From Delphinus delphis (Eukaryota; Chordata; Mammalia; Artiodactyla; Delphinidae): 64,000 nt of DNA. The DNA is taken from NCBI RefSeq assembly GCF_949987515.2, contig NC_082703.1, forward strand, positions 9,386,680 through 9,450,679, in the 5' to 3' direction. Below the pieces are notes generated by a model that saw only the letters and a program-made list of their open reading frames with translations, was not told the DNA's origin and did not search any database. Positions 23,621 to 35,161 of this stretch are shown here, in pieces. Within the stretch, counting starts at the first letter, position 1. Every line of letters begins with the position of its first letter. Both the position numbers and the translations under genes were made by a program.

Positions 23621-24008
23621 TGTATTAGTTTGCTAGGGCTGGCACAACAAAGCACCAAAGAATGGATGGCTGACACAACACAGAAACGTATTTTCTTAAA
23701 ATTACGGAAGCTGGGAGTCTAAGATCAAGTTGTTGGCAGGGTTGGTTTCTCCGCAGGCCTGTGTCTTGGGCTTGCAAGCGGCCGCCCTCTTGCTGCCTCT
23801 TCACAAGGTCATCTCTCCGTGCGTCTGTGCCCCTCATGTCTCTCTTCTTATAAGGACACCAGTCATATTATATTAGGGTCCCATCCTAATGGCTTCGTTT
23901 TAACTCAATCACCTCTGTAAAGATCTTATCTCCAAAGATGATTACATTCTGAGGTGCTGGAGTTTGGGATTTCAACATATAAATTGTGGAAGAACACAAC
24001 TCAGCCCA
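23621..24008 (-). mobile_element. MLT1-type (ERVL-MaLR) solo LTR
   Basis: On the plus strand it begins 'tgtattagtttgctagggctgg' and ends 'caactcagccca', the reverse of a TG...CA MLT1 LTR. Internal signatures are 'cttcttataaggacaccagtcatatt' (about 23844-23869) and 'tctgaggtgctgg'. The sense of the LTR is the minus strand. No internal region is attached. Confidence 0.85.
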
Positions 24009-24780
24009 TAAGAGAAGGGTCATAACTCCACTGGGAAATGTGGAAATGAAATGTAATCAAGGTATAATACATCAACCAGCTACAATAAGATAAGACCTGA
24101 ATATCAACTGAACCAACACTGTCATAAAACCATAATGAGGAAACAGATGAGAACAGGGAAAGAGAAAGTTTGTAGAAGATTATCACAGGGAAGGAGGGTT
24201 GGATCACGGGAATATTGTTGTTTTGTACTTAGCCTTGTAGTACTATTTGATTATTAAATTCTGCAAATATATTTCATTGACAAACACTTTTCAATATTTT
24301 TAAAATGAAGTGGTGTTATTAAAAAGGGAAGGTAGTTATTTGTATAAACACTTCAGCTTTACTGTTAGATCATCGGGTTCTTGAGTGCAGGTTCCATGTC
24401 TTAGTCATTAGCATCTCACTTGTATTCTTCACATACGACATAGCAAACCCATGAGTAGAACATACTTTCACTCAAGAAAAGTTTCTGGAAATAAAGAATA
24501 TAATAATTTATTTCTCATAATACCTAGCACCCGATTATTACCCAATTAATAGCTAATCATTATAAACGGAATATAAATGATAAATATTGGCTAAATGAAC
24601 AAATTAATCAGAAAGTAGAGAAAGAATTGATACAGTTTTAGTCAATCTCAAATAGAAAATAATCCAGTGAACGAAAGAGTGAGTTGGAGAGAAGGAGGAG
24701 AGAGAGAAAGGTAGAGAGAGAGAAGGAGAGAAGGAAAGACAAATCTGTGAGTTTATTTAACAATTGTACAAGTAACCTCA
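24009..24780. other. Unannotated sequence with a GA-rich tract
   Basis: AT-rich sequence followed by an imperfect purine (GA/GGA) tract at 24675-24741. No gene recognised. Confidence 0.45.
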
Positions 24781-25137
24781 TGCTACAGACTGAATGCTTG
24801 TGTCCCTCCAAAATTACATGTTGAAACCTAATCCCCGCAGTGTGATGATATTTGGAGGTATAACTTTGGGGAGGTGATTAAATCATGAGGGTAGAGCCCT
24901 TGTGAATGGGATTAAAAAAGAGACCCCAGAGAGCTCCTTTGCCCCTCTCAACATGTGAGGACACAGCAAGAAGATGGCCATCTACAAACCAAGAATCAGA
25001 CTTTCATCAGACACAGAATCAACAAACGTCTTGATCTTGAATTTCCCAGCCTCCAGAAATGTGAAAAATAAATATTTGTTGTTTATCATCCACCTCATAA
25101 GAGGCCTTTTGTTATAGCAGCCCCAAATAGACCGAAA
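24781..25137 (+). mobile_element. MLT1/MaLR-type solo LTR
   Basis: Begins 'tgctacagactgaatgcttg', followed by 'acatgttgaaacctaatccccg', 'acacagcaagaagatggcc' and 'cttgatcttgaatttcccagcc'. It ends 'tatagcagccccaaatagacc'. The order is the same as in both LTRs of the full MaLR element at 44.7 kb, so they belong to related families. No internal region is attached. Confidence 0.82.
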
Positions 25138-25284
25138 CTGCTGGACAATTCAGCCTTTACCAACCTAAACCAATTTTCCATCCTTTGCTGTTTTGGTGTG
25201 CCTTTTCAGATCACTTCTCTAAGAAACCAGAAGTCCCCTTTGGCTAATAATGCCAAAATGGTATTAAGAATATTTTTAATAATT

Positions 25285-25380
25285 TCATATTGATATGTAT
25301 AGAAATATCAAACCATTATGTTGTGTAACAGGAACTAACATAGTGTCGTAGGTCGATTATACTTCAAAGGCAAACAAACA
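25285..25380 (+). mobile_element. L1 3' terminal fragment
   Basis: Short stretch with 'aaaccattatgttgtgtaacagg' and 'gtcgattatacttcaa', the terminal part of an old L1, directly upstream of another L1 3' end. Confidence 0.62.
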
Positions 25381-25755
25381 AACTCATAGAAAAAGAGATC
25401 AGATTTGTAGATCAGAGGCAGGAGGTAGGGGAAGAAGGAATTGGATGAAAACAATCAAAAGGTACAAACTTGGTTATAAGATAAATAAGTATTAGGGATA
25501 CAATGTACACCATGACAAATAGAATTAACACTGCTCTAAGTTATATATGAAAGTTGTTGAGAGTAATTCCTGAGAGTTCTCATCACAAGGACATTTTTTT
25601 CTATTTCTTTAATTTTGTTTCTATATGAGGTGATGAATGTTCACTAAACTTACTGTGATAATCACTTCATGATGTATGCAGGTCAGATCATTATGCCGCA
25701 CACCTTAAACTTATAGAATGCTGTATGTCATATCTCAATAAAACTGGAAGAAAAA
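25381..25755 (+). mobile_element. L1 3' end (older, L1M-like)
   Basis: Signatures in order are 'agaaaaagagatcagatttgtag', 'aaaggtacaaacttgg', 'gagttctcatcacaaggaca' and 'tgatgtatgcaggtcagatcattatg'. The terminus is 'ctcaataaaactggaagaaaaa'. No ORF2 is retained. Confidence 0.8.
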
Positions 25756-27795
25756 ACCAAATATTTTAAAATCGATTTTCAACTAGATATAAAATAGATA
25801 AATCCATTTCTGGTTGCTCCTTCACCATATTCCTACCTAGAGAAACTAAAACAATTGTACCATGTCAACCTGAGAATGCTTAATGCTGTCCTTTAGAAAA
25901 AATCTAAATAATTAGGCTGCTCATCACGGGAGGGCAGTGGAGGTGGAGATGAACTTGGAAAGTATTCATGAGCTGAAGGTGCTTACTTTGTGGCTGCAGT
26001 AAAAGCCACTGGATGAATGTAGACTGAAGACACTAGTCTTAATACTTGAAGGAAGGAAGAATGGAAGAAGGGAGGGAGGAAGAAGACAGAACAGAATCTT
26101 GGCAATGAAGGAAATATCTAATAATTTGAACAGAGTACAAGTCAGAGTTAGACTAGCAACATGAGGATGGCCTTGTAGTGAGAACAGAACATTTTCCTCA
26201 AGACCAGGAAGGAGGTGGCTCTAGCAATGGAGCAGGATGGGTGGCAAAACCTGGTAAACAGGCAGAATTTATCATCACAAAGTTGAACTGCAAACTTCCC
26301 TCTTGTTTTGAGATGGTAGCTTCTAAATTCATTTGTATTTTGAAGGAAAAAATTTTTAAACCCTCCTTTTGTAGAGAAGTGTTGAAAATTGGAAAGACCA
26401 TATTATCCATCAAATTGTGGAACACATCTTATTAATCAAAATATACTTAAAAATAAAAACAGTATATTAGAGAAAATGCAAGTTTCTCATAACATAGAAT
26501 GGGGGCATCTCAAAACTATGGAACTAAAGTCATTCTCTAATAGTTGGTGTCAAATTAGTTTTTACCATTATGTTATTAGCCTAAGTGTTCCAATTCATCT
26601 ACAAAATGAAGGGGTATTTTCCCCCATGCAACCTCAAGTCAATCCTCCTTCTGTAAATTGATTATATAACTGGAAATGATTAAGCAGTGATCTCACCACA
26701 GCTTAAATCTATTCCAAAATATGGTATACATGAACATTAGAAGATTGACATATTCATTAAAATGAGCATTAATTCCTTAATATTTATTTAAATAGGAAAA
26801 ATAGTGGTACAAATGCAGATTCGTTCAAATAGGAAATGATGTCTAAAAACGCAATACGTATTCTTTGCAGAGATATCAGACCAAGGATTCAGACTAAAAC
26901 ACGATTTATTTTCTTTGTCATAAATTACAAAATGTGCATTCTTTAGCAGATACTAATTGTACCAATGGGATTTGTCCAAACTACTCTCATCTGAGATGTG
27001 GTTAGTTCTCACTGCATCAGCACATCTATTCTTTCTCTGAGACTTAACTAGAAAGACATATAATAAACCTTATTTCCAGCCTTACATGAAAAAAAGGTAA
27101 TAATATGTGAGATGATTAGCTTTGTCGGGATCTATCAAAGACAGACTATGTTACACGATACTATCTAAATAGTGTGGGCAGGTGCTATGCAGTTGAGAAA
27201 ATAATTTAAACGCGCATGAAACAATTTAAGGGTAAGACAACAGATGATGATAGAATGCCATTTGGGGTAGTATATGTTGACAATTAGGGAACAAGAAAGC
27301 ACTCAATAAGTTATCAACTGTACAATAAATACAAAAACATTTAAAACGAGTTAGAGTAGGGAGAGACAAAGGAAAGTAAGGTTTCGTGTTCAAGGTTTAA
27401 TGAACCTTGTTAAGAAAACCCAAGGAAGCTCTCTGCTCACCAACCTCTGTCTATTTATCTGGGACCATACAGCCTTCAACAATATTAATGACCTCATAGA
27501 TTTACATCCCATTTTACACCTTTCAAAGAACTTTCATACGTGAGTGATAGGTCAGGGCGTGTATTCTTATCACTACTGTCCAAATAGAGGAAGAAGATGC
27601 ATAACATAAGTGACTTTATTAACACGAAAGCAAAGCGTAAGGCTTTCTAGATTCTAGCCATGCCTTGACACTTCCATATCAAGATGGGTGACCTAATGAG
27701 AGGGCATGAGTGCAAAAGAGAAAGGAAGAAGGCGACAGAGAAGATGATTTTACGGCATCCAATTGTCAAATGGGCTCCTGGGGTAATGGTTAAAA
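25756..27795. other. Unannotated non-coding sequence
   Basis: About 2 kb without a recognised repeat apart from a GGAA-rich patch at 26050-26090. Frames at 26178-26661 overlap on both strands and have no domains. Confidence 0.42.
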
Positions 27796-28914
27796 TCATT
27801 TTTTTAACTTTTTATTTTACATTGGAGTATAGTTGATTAACAATGTTGTGTTAGTTTCAGGTGTCCAGGAAAGTGATTCAGTTATACATATACATATATC
27901 TATTCTTTTTTAAATTATTTTCTCATTTAGGTTGTTACATAATATTGAGCGGAGTTCCCTGTACTATACAGTAGGTCCTTGCTGGTTATTCATTTTAAGT
28001 ATAGCAGTGTGAAAGAGAAAAAGAAATACCGTATGCTAACACATATATATGGAATTTTAAGAAGCAGTACTGATGAACCTAGTGGCAGGGCTGGAATAAA
28101 GACGCAGACGTAGAGAACAGGCTTGAGGGCACAGCGGGGGAAGGGTAAGCTGGGACAAAGTGAGAGAGTAGCATGGACATATATACACTACCAAATGTAA
28201 AATGGATAGCTAGTGGGAAGCAGCCGCATAGCACAGGGAGATCAGCTCTGTGCTTTGTGACACCTAGAGGGGTGGGATACGGAGGGTGGGAGGGAGGCTC
28301 AAGAGGGAGGGAAGATGGGGATATATGTATACATATGGCTGATTCACTTTGTTGTGCAGCAGAAACTAACACAACATTGTAAACCATTTATACTCCAATA
28401 AAGATGTGAAAATAAATAAATAAATAAGTATAGCAGTGTGTACATGTCAATCCCAAACTCCCTAACTATCCCTTTTCCCCGGTAACCATAAGTTCGTTCT
28501 CTAAGTCCGTGACCCTGAGTCTGTTTCGGTTTTGTAAATATGTTCATTTGTATCATTTCTTTTTCTCTTTCTCTGTCTGACTTTCTTCACTCAGTATGAC
28601 AATCTCTAGGTACATCCATGTTGCTGCAAATGGCATTATTTCATTCTTTTTAATGGCTGAGTAATATTCCATTGTATATATGTACCACATCTTCTTTATC
28701 CATTCCTCTGTTGATGGACATTTAGATTGCTTCCATGTCCTGGCTATTGTAAACAGTGCTGCAATGAGCACTGGGGTGCATGTATCCTTTCGGACCATGT
28801 TTTTCTCTAGATATATGCCCAGGAGTGGAATTGCAGGATCATATGGTAGCTCTATTTTTAGTTTTTTAAGGAACTTCCATGCTATCCTCCATAGTGGCTG
28901 CACCAATTTACATT
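27796..28914 (-). mobile_element. L1 3' part, interrupted by a younger L1
   Basis: Two minus-strand L1 segments (27796-28011 and 28426-28914) flank an inserted plus-strand L1. The first holds the antisense 3'-UTR ('ttagtttcaggtgtccagg'). The second runs into the C-terminal end of ORF2. A minus-strand frame over about 28555-28910 stays open and includes the typical L1 motifs [11 protein letters not shown] and [16 protein letters not shown]. The element is 5'-truncated within ORF2. Confidence 0.93.
28012..28425 (+). mobile_element. L1 3' end inserted in an older L1
   Basis: Plus-strand L1 3'-UTR from 'aagagaaaaagaaatacc' to 'ccaataaagatgtg' and an (AAAT)n tail. It is flanked by a perfect 15-bp target-site duplication, aagtatagcagtgtg at 27997-28011 and 28426-28440. 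The duplicated sequence is itself L1 3'-UTR, proving insertion into the older copy. Confidence 0.95.
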
Positions 28915-30761
28915 TTGAAGAGATTATCCAGCATTTGTTTTGCTGAATTACAAGGAAGGGAGATGGAGAAAGGGCCATGTGGTCAGTTATTACTGGGGAG
29001 CTTCCCTTCTGGTTCAGTGAAAGTGGCCTGTTTTAAATGCCATGCTTTTTTCCTCGGCAGGTACCCTTTTGTGTAGAGTAGATAGGGAGTCCCTCACCTA
29101 CCCACCCCCCCCCCTCCACTGCATGTGTAAAATGAAGGGAAAAGCTGTAAACAAAAATGGTCATTTGAGGTGTTAACTTGTTTGCATTTATAGTGAAAAT
29201 ACAAAAAGTCAGTTGCCACTTAGGGAAAGGTCCAACTGCATGGAGAAAAATGTATCGTGGATATACTTCACAGAGCGGTCACACACGAGTAGATGGCGCC
29301 CTCTAGACCAGACTTTTGTCCTAAGTAAAACTGTGAAGTAATTTGCATTCATCCTCTTTGTAGAAGAGCACACAAACTCAGAGGGGGAAGAGTTCCTTTG
29401 TAAATGAATAAAATTCCCATTCCAAAAGAGACATGCATTTTAAAAATTTAGCCAATGTGGTGGGCTTCTGGGCATCTCCCCTGCCTTACATTGTCTTGTG
29501 TACCCTTCCTTCTAGGTTCCATTTGCTGCCAAACAGGGTAAATCCATAAAGAATGCAGATCTGCTGGGAAGAATACACTCCAGTTCTCTCTCATGTAGCT
29601 TTATTGGATCTGTGGACTCCAATGAGAGATGAAATGTATTGTTTTCCATTAGTAAAAGTCATCAAAAATGACTTGAAGATGCACTGGGAACAAATATCTG
29701 TGGTAAGAAAATAGCATGTTGATTAGGTCACTTTCTGACCACAACTAAGTTTTTTAGGAGAAGAGAAAGCCTGGGAAACTCAAGAAAACAACTAGAGGTG
29801 ACAGCATCCACTCATTAGAATACACAGCATGTCACTTCAGCACTGTTTGCTGCACTCCACAGTGGTAATGCTTTTCCTTCCACTGAACAGATCCATCTCC
29901 GGAGCCCTCTTGGAACTGTCAATATAGTCATTATCAATTATGTAATGCGGGGGGGAGCGAAGATTAATAATTCAGGGCCAAGACATCACCATGATTTATA
30001 ATCTTGCATGTAACTGTCTACAGCTAGCATTGGGAGCCTGTCATTAACAGGCATTAACTTGAGAAAGTTAGAGTTCTGTATCGATCACCAAACACATATA
30101 GTTTATTGTGAAGTGATGCTTTAATTTATATTCCAATCAAGCCTCTAGGTGAATATCATTTGCATACGGAAGACTGCATCCTGAAGCCATCTGGTCCCAC
30201 AACATGACAGCAGCTGCGGGTAAGCATCCTCCCTAAATAAGCGTATTAGTTGCAGTAGGAAAAGGTTGAACCCAACCCACTTATGCATATGGCATATTGT
30301 TAAGGCACAATTACTAACCAAAGAGATAAAATGTCGATTTGTCTTGAATATGAAGAACTTGGGCTAGTCAATGACCTGATGGATGAACTAAAGGGAATAT
30401 TACTTCTCCACATTTTCTATCTCTGGATAGGTGAACTGCCTCTCTGCTCGTTTGCTGCCCCTACCTCTCTAGAAATTTGCCTCCCTTAATTCTTCTAATA
30501 CAAGTAGAAGAACGTTATTAACTTGACCCAATTCCTGAGTTTCTGCAAGTGAATATGAGAGGATTACGACTCTCTCCCTGGGAGAACTAGATGTGAGTGT
30601 GCATTAACTCAGTTAATCAGACTGCCTGCACCAACTTTTGGAGAAAGCATCTGAGAGACCCGAGCTGAATTTCAGAGAAAGCAAAAGACCTTTTTGTTAC
30701 AAACACTGCCTAATAGTAAGTTAGGCAGAAATCTCACAGCATGGCGCTACCAATGGGTTAA
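28915..30761. other. Unannotated unique sequence with possible conserved element
   Basis: No transposon recognised. Local features are a C run (29105-29114), a G run (29949-29955) and an octamer-type ATTTGCAT at 30158-30165. 29600-30230 is a candidate conserved non-coding element; see findings. Confidence 0.4.
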
Positions 30762-30950
30762 CAGTGGTTTTCAAAACTTAGCTGCATATTATAATTATCT
30801 GGGGAGATGTTATATAAAATACTGATGTCTGAGCCTCATCTGGAGATTCTAATTTAATTGGTCTGGGATGGAGAATCAGGCAGTGGAAATGTTAGCTTTT
30901 GAAGTCCCCTAAGTGACTCCACTGTGCAACCAATTTTAAGAAGCACTGGT
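30762..30950 (+). mobile_element. MER5A-like hAT-Charlie element
   Basis: Begins 'cagtggttttcaaaactta' and ends 'gaagcactggt', a near-perfect inverted terminal repeat pair (cagtggtt and aagcactg). In between are 'atctggggagatgtta' and 'ctaatttaattggtctggg', in the order of the MER5A family. It is a small non-autonomous DNA transposon, without transposase. Confidence 0.85.
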
Positions 30951-32804
30951 TGTAGAGTGTTCAAGTATAAATGTGTAAATTGAAGATAGAAAGAATGTAG
31001 CACAATGAAATGGCTAAGATCTGGTATAAACATAAATGTATGGGAAAATTGAGCAGCAGTTAGAAAATTAGTATATAACACAGAAATATGGGTGCAAAAT
31101 GTTGGATCGCCTGGTTGACAATGTTGTCTTGGCTGGTTGACAGAAGAGTCTTAGAGGGGAAGTAGTGGTATGAGAAAACACCAGCGTGCTTCTTCTATGT
31201 ATACCATACTTTGACACCCAGCAGCTAAGGTGAGTGGTGGACAGGGGCTGGATTTAGTGGATATTAGACATGCCCTTCCTGGCTATGAAACATAGGGAGC
31301 GGTATAGGATAAATTGGATGTTGCCACTTTGAGGTTAGAACTGGAAAACCACTCCTCTAGAAGTTGGTGGATGTCTAATGCATGTTTCACAGGGGCAGTT
31401 GAGGAAATGTTCACTGCGTCCTATTCAGCTTTTATCTGTGCACTCAGACCTGGATGTAAACAAAAAGGGGAGGATGATATTAGGAGAGCCTGTAGCCAGG
31501 GACAGTGCAATTCGATAAAGGGAGATTCAAAGAGTGTTTTTAAAGGTTTAAAACCTCAAAGATAAGCATCTGACAAAGAGCGTTCAAGGCAAAGAACAAT
31601 AGATTAGAGAGGTAGCTTTGATAAGTTTTCATGCTGAGAAAACAAGGAGAATAAAGAAATAAAGCATCTAGAAGGAGCCCCAAAACCTCTCTGCTTATGC
31701 ATTATTAATAACTAAAGAGGAATAAAAAATAATGAATCTTGACAAATAGAATGATGACAGCTTTAATGTTTCTGTGCTAGTCAAGGATGAATGAAGAAGA
31801 TGTATCTTCTATATACAAAGACGCGTAAGTTTAGATAAAATTGTATTATGCAAGGATCTACTCTAGATCTAAATGGAGTCTAGTTTAAATGTTAGTAAAC
31901 AATTCTAGGTGGATTTCAGGATGCATCTGAGCACTATTTGTGGTTTAGGGGTTAGCATCATACAGAATGTTTCCCAAATATGATTCTTGAGATGGCCAGT
32001 CTGATGGAACCTACCAGAACGTTGAATTTTTCACCTTCCAACCCCATGTTCAGTCACAGAGAACTTTCAGCACTTGCTGAGCCATTGGAAGCAAACAGCA
32101 AACTTTCCTTCACCTCCTCCTTTTGTCATAGTAGTCGTGTGTTTTTTTAATCCAGAGTCTGTGGAGCCTTCTTATCTGGGGGAAAATGTAATGGAAGAAG
32201 AGAAAAGACATGACACCATGACCCCATCAAACAAGCATTGGTCATCATTTCTTGCAATTCAATTAAAGAAATCTCCGGGCACCTCAAAGCAATTTATAGA
32301 AAAACACATTCCTATTTACCTGGGGAAAAGTGACTCAGGTTACAACTCCCAGATTCTAGTTTTACTGCCTTAAATTTGATTAATGGGGCATATTGCTTGG
32401 TATTAAGCTGCATCAAGCTAGGTGTAATGAGATGTGGTATTGACAAGGGCTTTGCGATGTTGGCTGGACCGTTCAGAGGAGAGCACTTGTCTGAAAGGAA
32501 ATGTACTTGGTTTAAATTCCCTTCTAATCCCTTCCCCTTGAATCGGCTGTGTATAGTCTTAAGATCCAGTTCCCTTTTGTGAGTACCTTCTTTTGTCTTC
32601 ATTCTCAAACAACATTCTAAGTGGTCACCAATCCATCAGTCCAAGAAGAGAAGATCTCCATCTGGATTCTGTTACCATTTTGAAAAGCTTCCTTTGAGAT
32701 CTTAGACTTCGTTTTACACAACACCATCCAAACCTTAGCATTCCCACACCCAACAAAAGTATAGCTAATAGTTATTGGACATATTATGTTATCAGACAAA
32801 AATT
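30951..32804. other. Unannotated non-coding sequence
   Basis: No recognised repeat. Frames at 31314-31565, 32074-32373 and 32312-32608 have no domains and overlap antisense frames. Confidence 0.42.
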
Positions 32805-32965
32805 AAGTTCTTATGTTCATCCTCTTCTTTTATGCTCATGAGACCCCTCAGATAGGGTATGGTAAGTATTTCTATTACACAAATGATAAAATGGAGTCCT
32901 GAGAAGTTAAATTATCTTGCCCATGGTCACACAGCTATTGAACAATAGAGAGTGGCTTTCAAGTT
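32805..32965 (-). mobile_element. MIR SINE fragment
   Basis: Antisense MIR core: 'aaatggagtcctgagaagttaaattatcttgcccatggtcacacagc' pattern at about 32888-32934. Confidence 0.75.
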
Positions 32966-33250
32966 TTTTCATTCAACACATATTGCTCAAGACCTACTAT
33001 GTTCCAAGAAGTACTGTATTAGGAGTAGGAAGTACAGAGGTGAGAAGAAATATGGAGGTATCCTCATGGACATTCTGTTACAGTGGGAGAGAAGGATATA
33101 GGGAAAAAGGTAAACACAGAAAAAATATTGACAAAATGTGATGTCATGAGATACAGAATAAGAGGAAAGCTTTCTCCAGAGAAGGTGGTCAGGAAAGGCT
33201 TTTCTACAGAGATAACATGTAACCTGAGCCCGGAAGGATTAGCCAGCCAG
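32966..33250 (-). mobile_element. L2 LINE 3' end
   Basis: Plus-strand reading 'cattcaacacatattgctcaagacctactatgttcc' pattern (about 32970-33005) is the reverse of the L2 3' terminus. It continues with 'cctcatggacattctgttac' and 'gtggtcaggaaaggctttt'. It abuts the MIR. Confidence 0.75.
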
Positions 33251-33329
33251 ATATGGAATGACGGGGAAGGGGTAGAAGTGGAACTGGAACTGAGGGAGAC
33301 TGTGCCCTGAGCCTTGTTCTTGTTCACTG

Positions 33330-33770
33330 TAGTATACCATGTACTCTTTGACCTCCTTCAGAATAACCTGTGGCATTCATTTTTCTCAACTCATTCTAAC
33401 CAATCTCCCACCCCATCCTACATTTAAATGTTGCTCTGCCTTCTTCTGACCACATTTTATTTCTCCTCAGTCGAAGGGAAAGCGGTGTCACTTGTTACTT
33501 TTCAGTTTGTCTTTCCAGGGGGTCCACTTAAGCTCACATCCTGTGACTCCCCCGAGACCTTGCTCCTTTGCCTGCTTTTATCATCTATATCGTCATCCTC
33601 TCCTTTTCTCTTGATTCCTTTCTTGCAATGTACAAACATGCACAACTTTCTCATGCCTCAAAGTAGCTCCCAAACATGCATCTTCCGTCTAGCTACTATC
33701 CTTGGAAATAATGATCTATAATCCCTTTCTCCCCTTTCCCAGTTCTCATTTATTCCATGGAGTCCTATGA
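33330..33770 (+). mobile_element. Possible L2 LINE remnant
   Basis: C/T-rich, coding-strand-like text, resembling the plus-strand L2 near 34.2 kb. The 97-codon frame at 33428-33721 has no domain. Low confidence. Confidence 0.3.
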
Positions 33771-33824
33771 ACTAGGTTAGCCTCCTTTACTCCACGGAGC
33801 AAAAGAAGCAGTTGAATGACGAGA

Positions 33825-34035
33825 ACAGACTTTGGATTCAAACAGAAATGGATTAGAGACCCATGTCCCAATCTTTAGCTGTGTGACCTTGGGAAAGACA
33901 CTTAACATCTCTCAACTTGAGTGTATACATCTATAAAATAGGGACAGTGATAAAAATACCTGCTTCTCGGGTTATAGGAAGTATTAAAAGAGACAGTACA
34001 TACGGAGCACAGCACAGAGCTTCATAAAAGATGGG
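33825..34035 (+). mobile_element. MIR SINE
   Basis: Good MIR layout: 'tttggattcaaacagaaatgg', the core 'tagctgtgtgaccttggg' (33877-33894), 'ctgcttctcgggttataggaagtattaaaag' and 'cggagcacagcacagagc'. Confidence 0.85.
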
Positions 34036-34149
34036 GGTATTACGACATTACTTAAATCATTACTTAAACTATACTAGCAAAAGGCAATAGTGACCTGCTG
34101 ATTTTCAAATCCAATGGGATGTTTTCAGACCTGGTCTTATTATAACTTC

Positions 34150-34700
34150 CTTTTGATGTTTCACATTATTGAACACTCCTCTCATCTTAAAATCCTCCTT
34201 AAAATGCCTTGACCTCCATAACACCACTTTATCCTGGTTGTCATTCTCTTTATCTCAGTGTCATTCTCATCCCATCACTATTCCTCCTTGGTACGCTGTG
34301 CTGAATCTTCTTCCTCTACTTCCTCTTGTTCCCTTGGGACACTTCTTTATTATTCTAGGCTTCCCGCTGGTCATTCACACGGCCTCAGTTGCCATCTATA
34401 TGTGAGAGACTCTCAAAACTAACTTCTACTGATGGTTGTTCCATGAGCTCTAGATGCATTGAATACGTATTCAACTGTTGACAGGGGTTCTTCGCCTCCA
34501 TGTGTTATAGGAGCTTCTGTGTCAACGCTGAGACAACTGTTTCTCATCCTTTGGTTCCCTACCTCATCTTACATTACCAAAATCTGCCTGATTTTTCAAG
34601 GAAAAATGTTGGCACTATCTTAGGCTGCTTGCCTGACGAATCAAGGACACATACCGAATCTCTCGCCTTCAAACCCAGTACACTTTGACTCAGTGTGCTG
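34150..34700 (+). mobile_element. L2 LINE remnant (ORF side)
   Basis: Sense-strand L2 text, with 'agttgccatctatatg' (34387-34402), 'tgagagactctc' and 'ctcatcttacattaccaaaatctgcc'. It is too diverged to translate, and the frames here are not functional. Confidence 0.6.
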
Positions 34701-34762
34701 AGATTAGCAACACACAGCATGTTCTTTAGCCAAGTAAATAATAGGTTAATATTATTCCCCTG

Positions 34763-35161
34763 TGATAGCTAATTTTATGTGTCAACTTGGCTAGATCACG
34801 GTAGCCAGTTTTTGGTCAAACGCCAATCTAGATGTTGCTGTGAAGGTATTTTTTAGATGTGATTAACATTTAAATCAGTAGTTTTGAGTCAAATCAATGA
34901 CCCACCATAGAGTGAGTAGACTCCCTCCAATCAGTTGAAGGCCTTAAGAGAAAACCACTGTGGTTCCCCAAGGGAAAAAGAATTCTGCCTTCAGACTCAA
35001 GTTGCAAAAGCCACTCTTCCCTGGATCTCCTGCCTGCCCCGAAGATCTCAAATGCATGAGCTCCCACAACGGCATAAGCCAACCCCTTAAAATAAATCAG
35101 CTCCTCTCTTTCCCTCTTTCTCTCATTGGTAATGTTTCTCTGGGGAACGCTGACCAATGCA
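34763..35161 (+). mobile_element. Ancient LTR-like repeat (TG...CA)
   Basis: Begins 'tgatagctaattttatgtgtc' and ends 'gctgaccaatgca'. Contains 'cttggctagatcacgg', 'gatgttgctgtgaaggtatt', 'ccaatcagttgaaggcc' and 'ccccttaaaataaatcag'. I recognise it as a common mammalian LTR-type repeat but cannot name the family with confidence. Opposed frames inside it are artefacts. Confidence 0.65.

Noticed and set aside
24675..24741. Purine-rich tract as a splicing or binding site cluster
   Set aside because: Low-complexity GA repeat without any nearby exon.
28553..28978. 141-codon minus-strand frame as a host gene
   Set aside because: It carries L1 ORF2 C-terminal motifs and belongs to a truncated L1.
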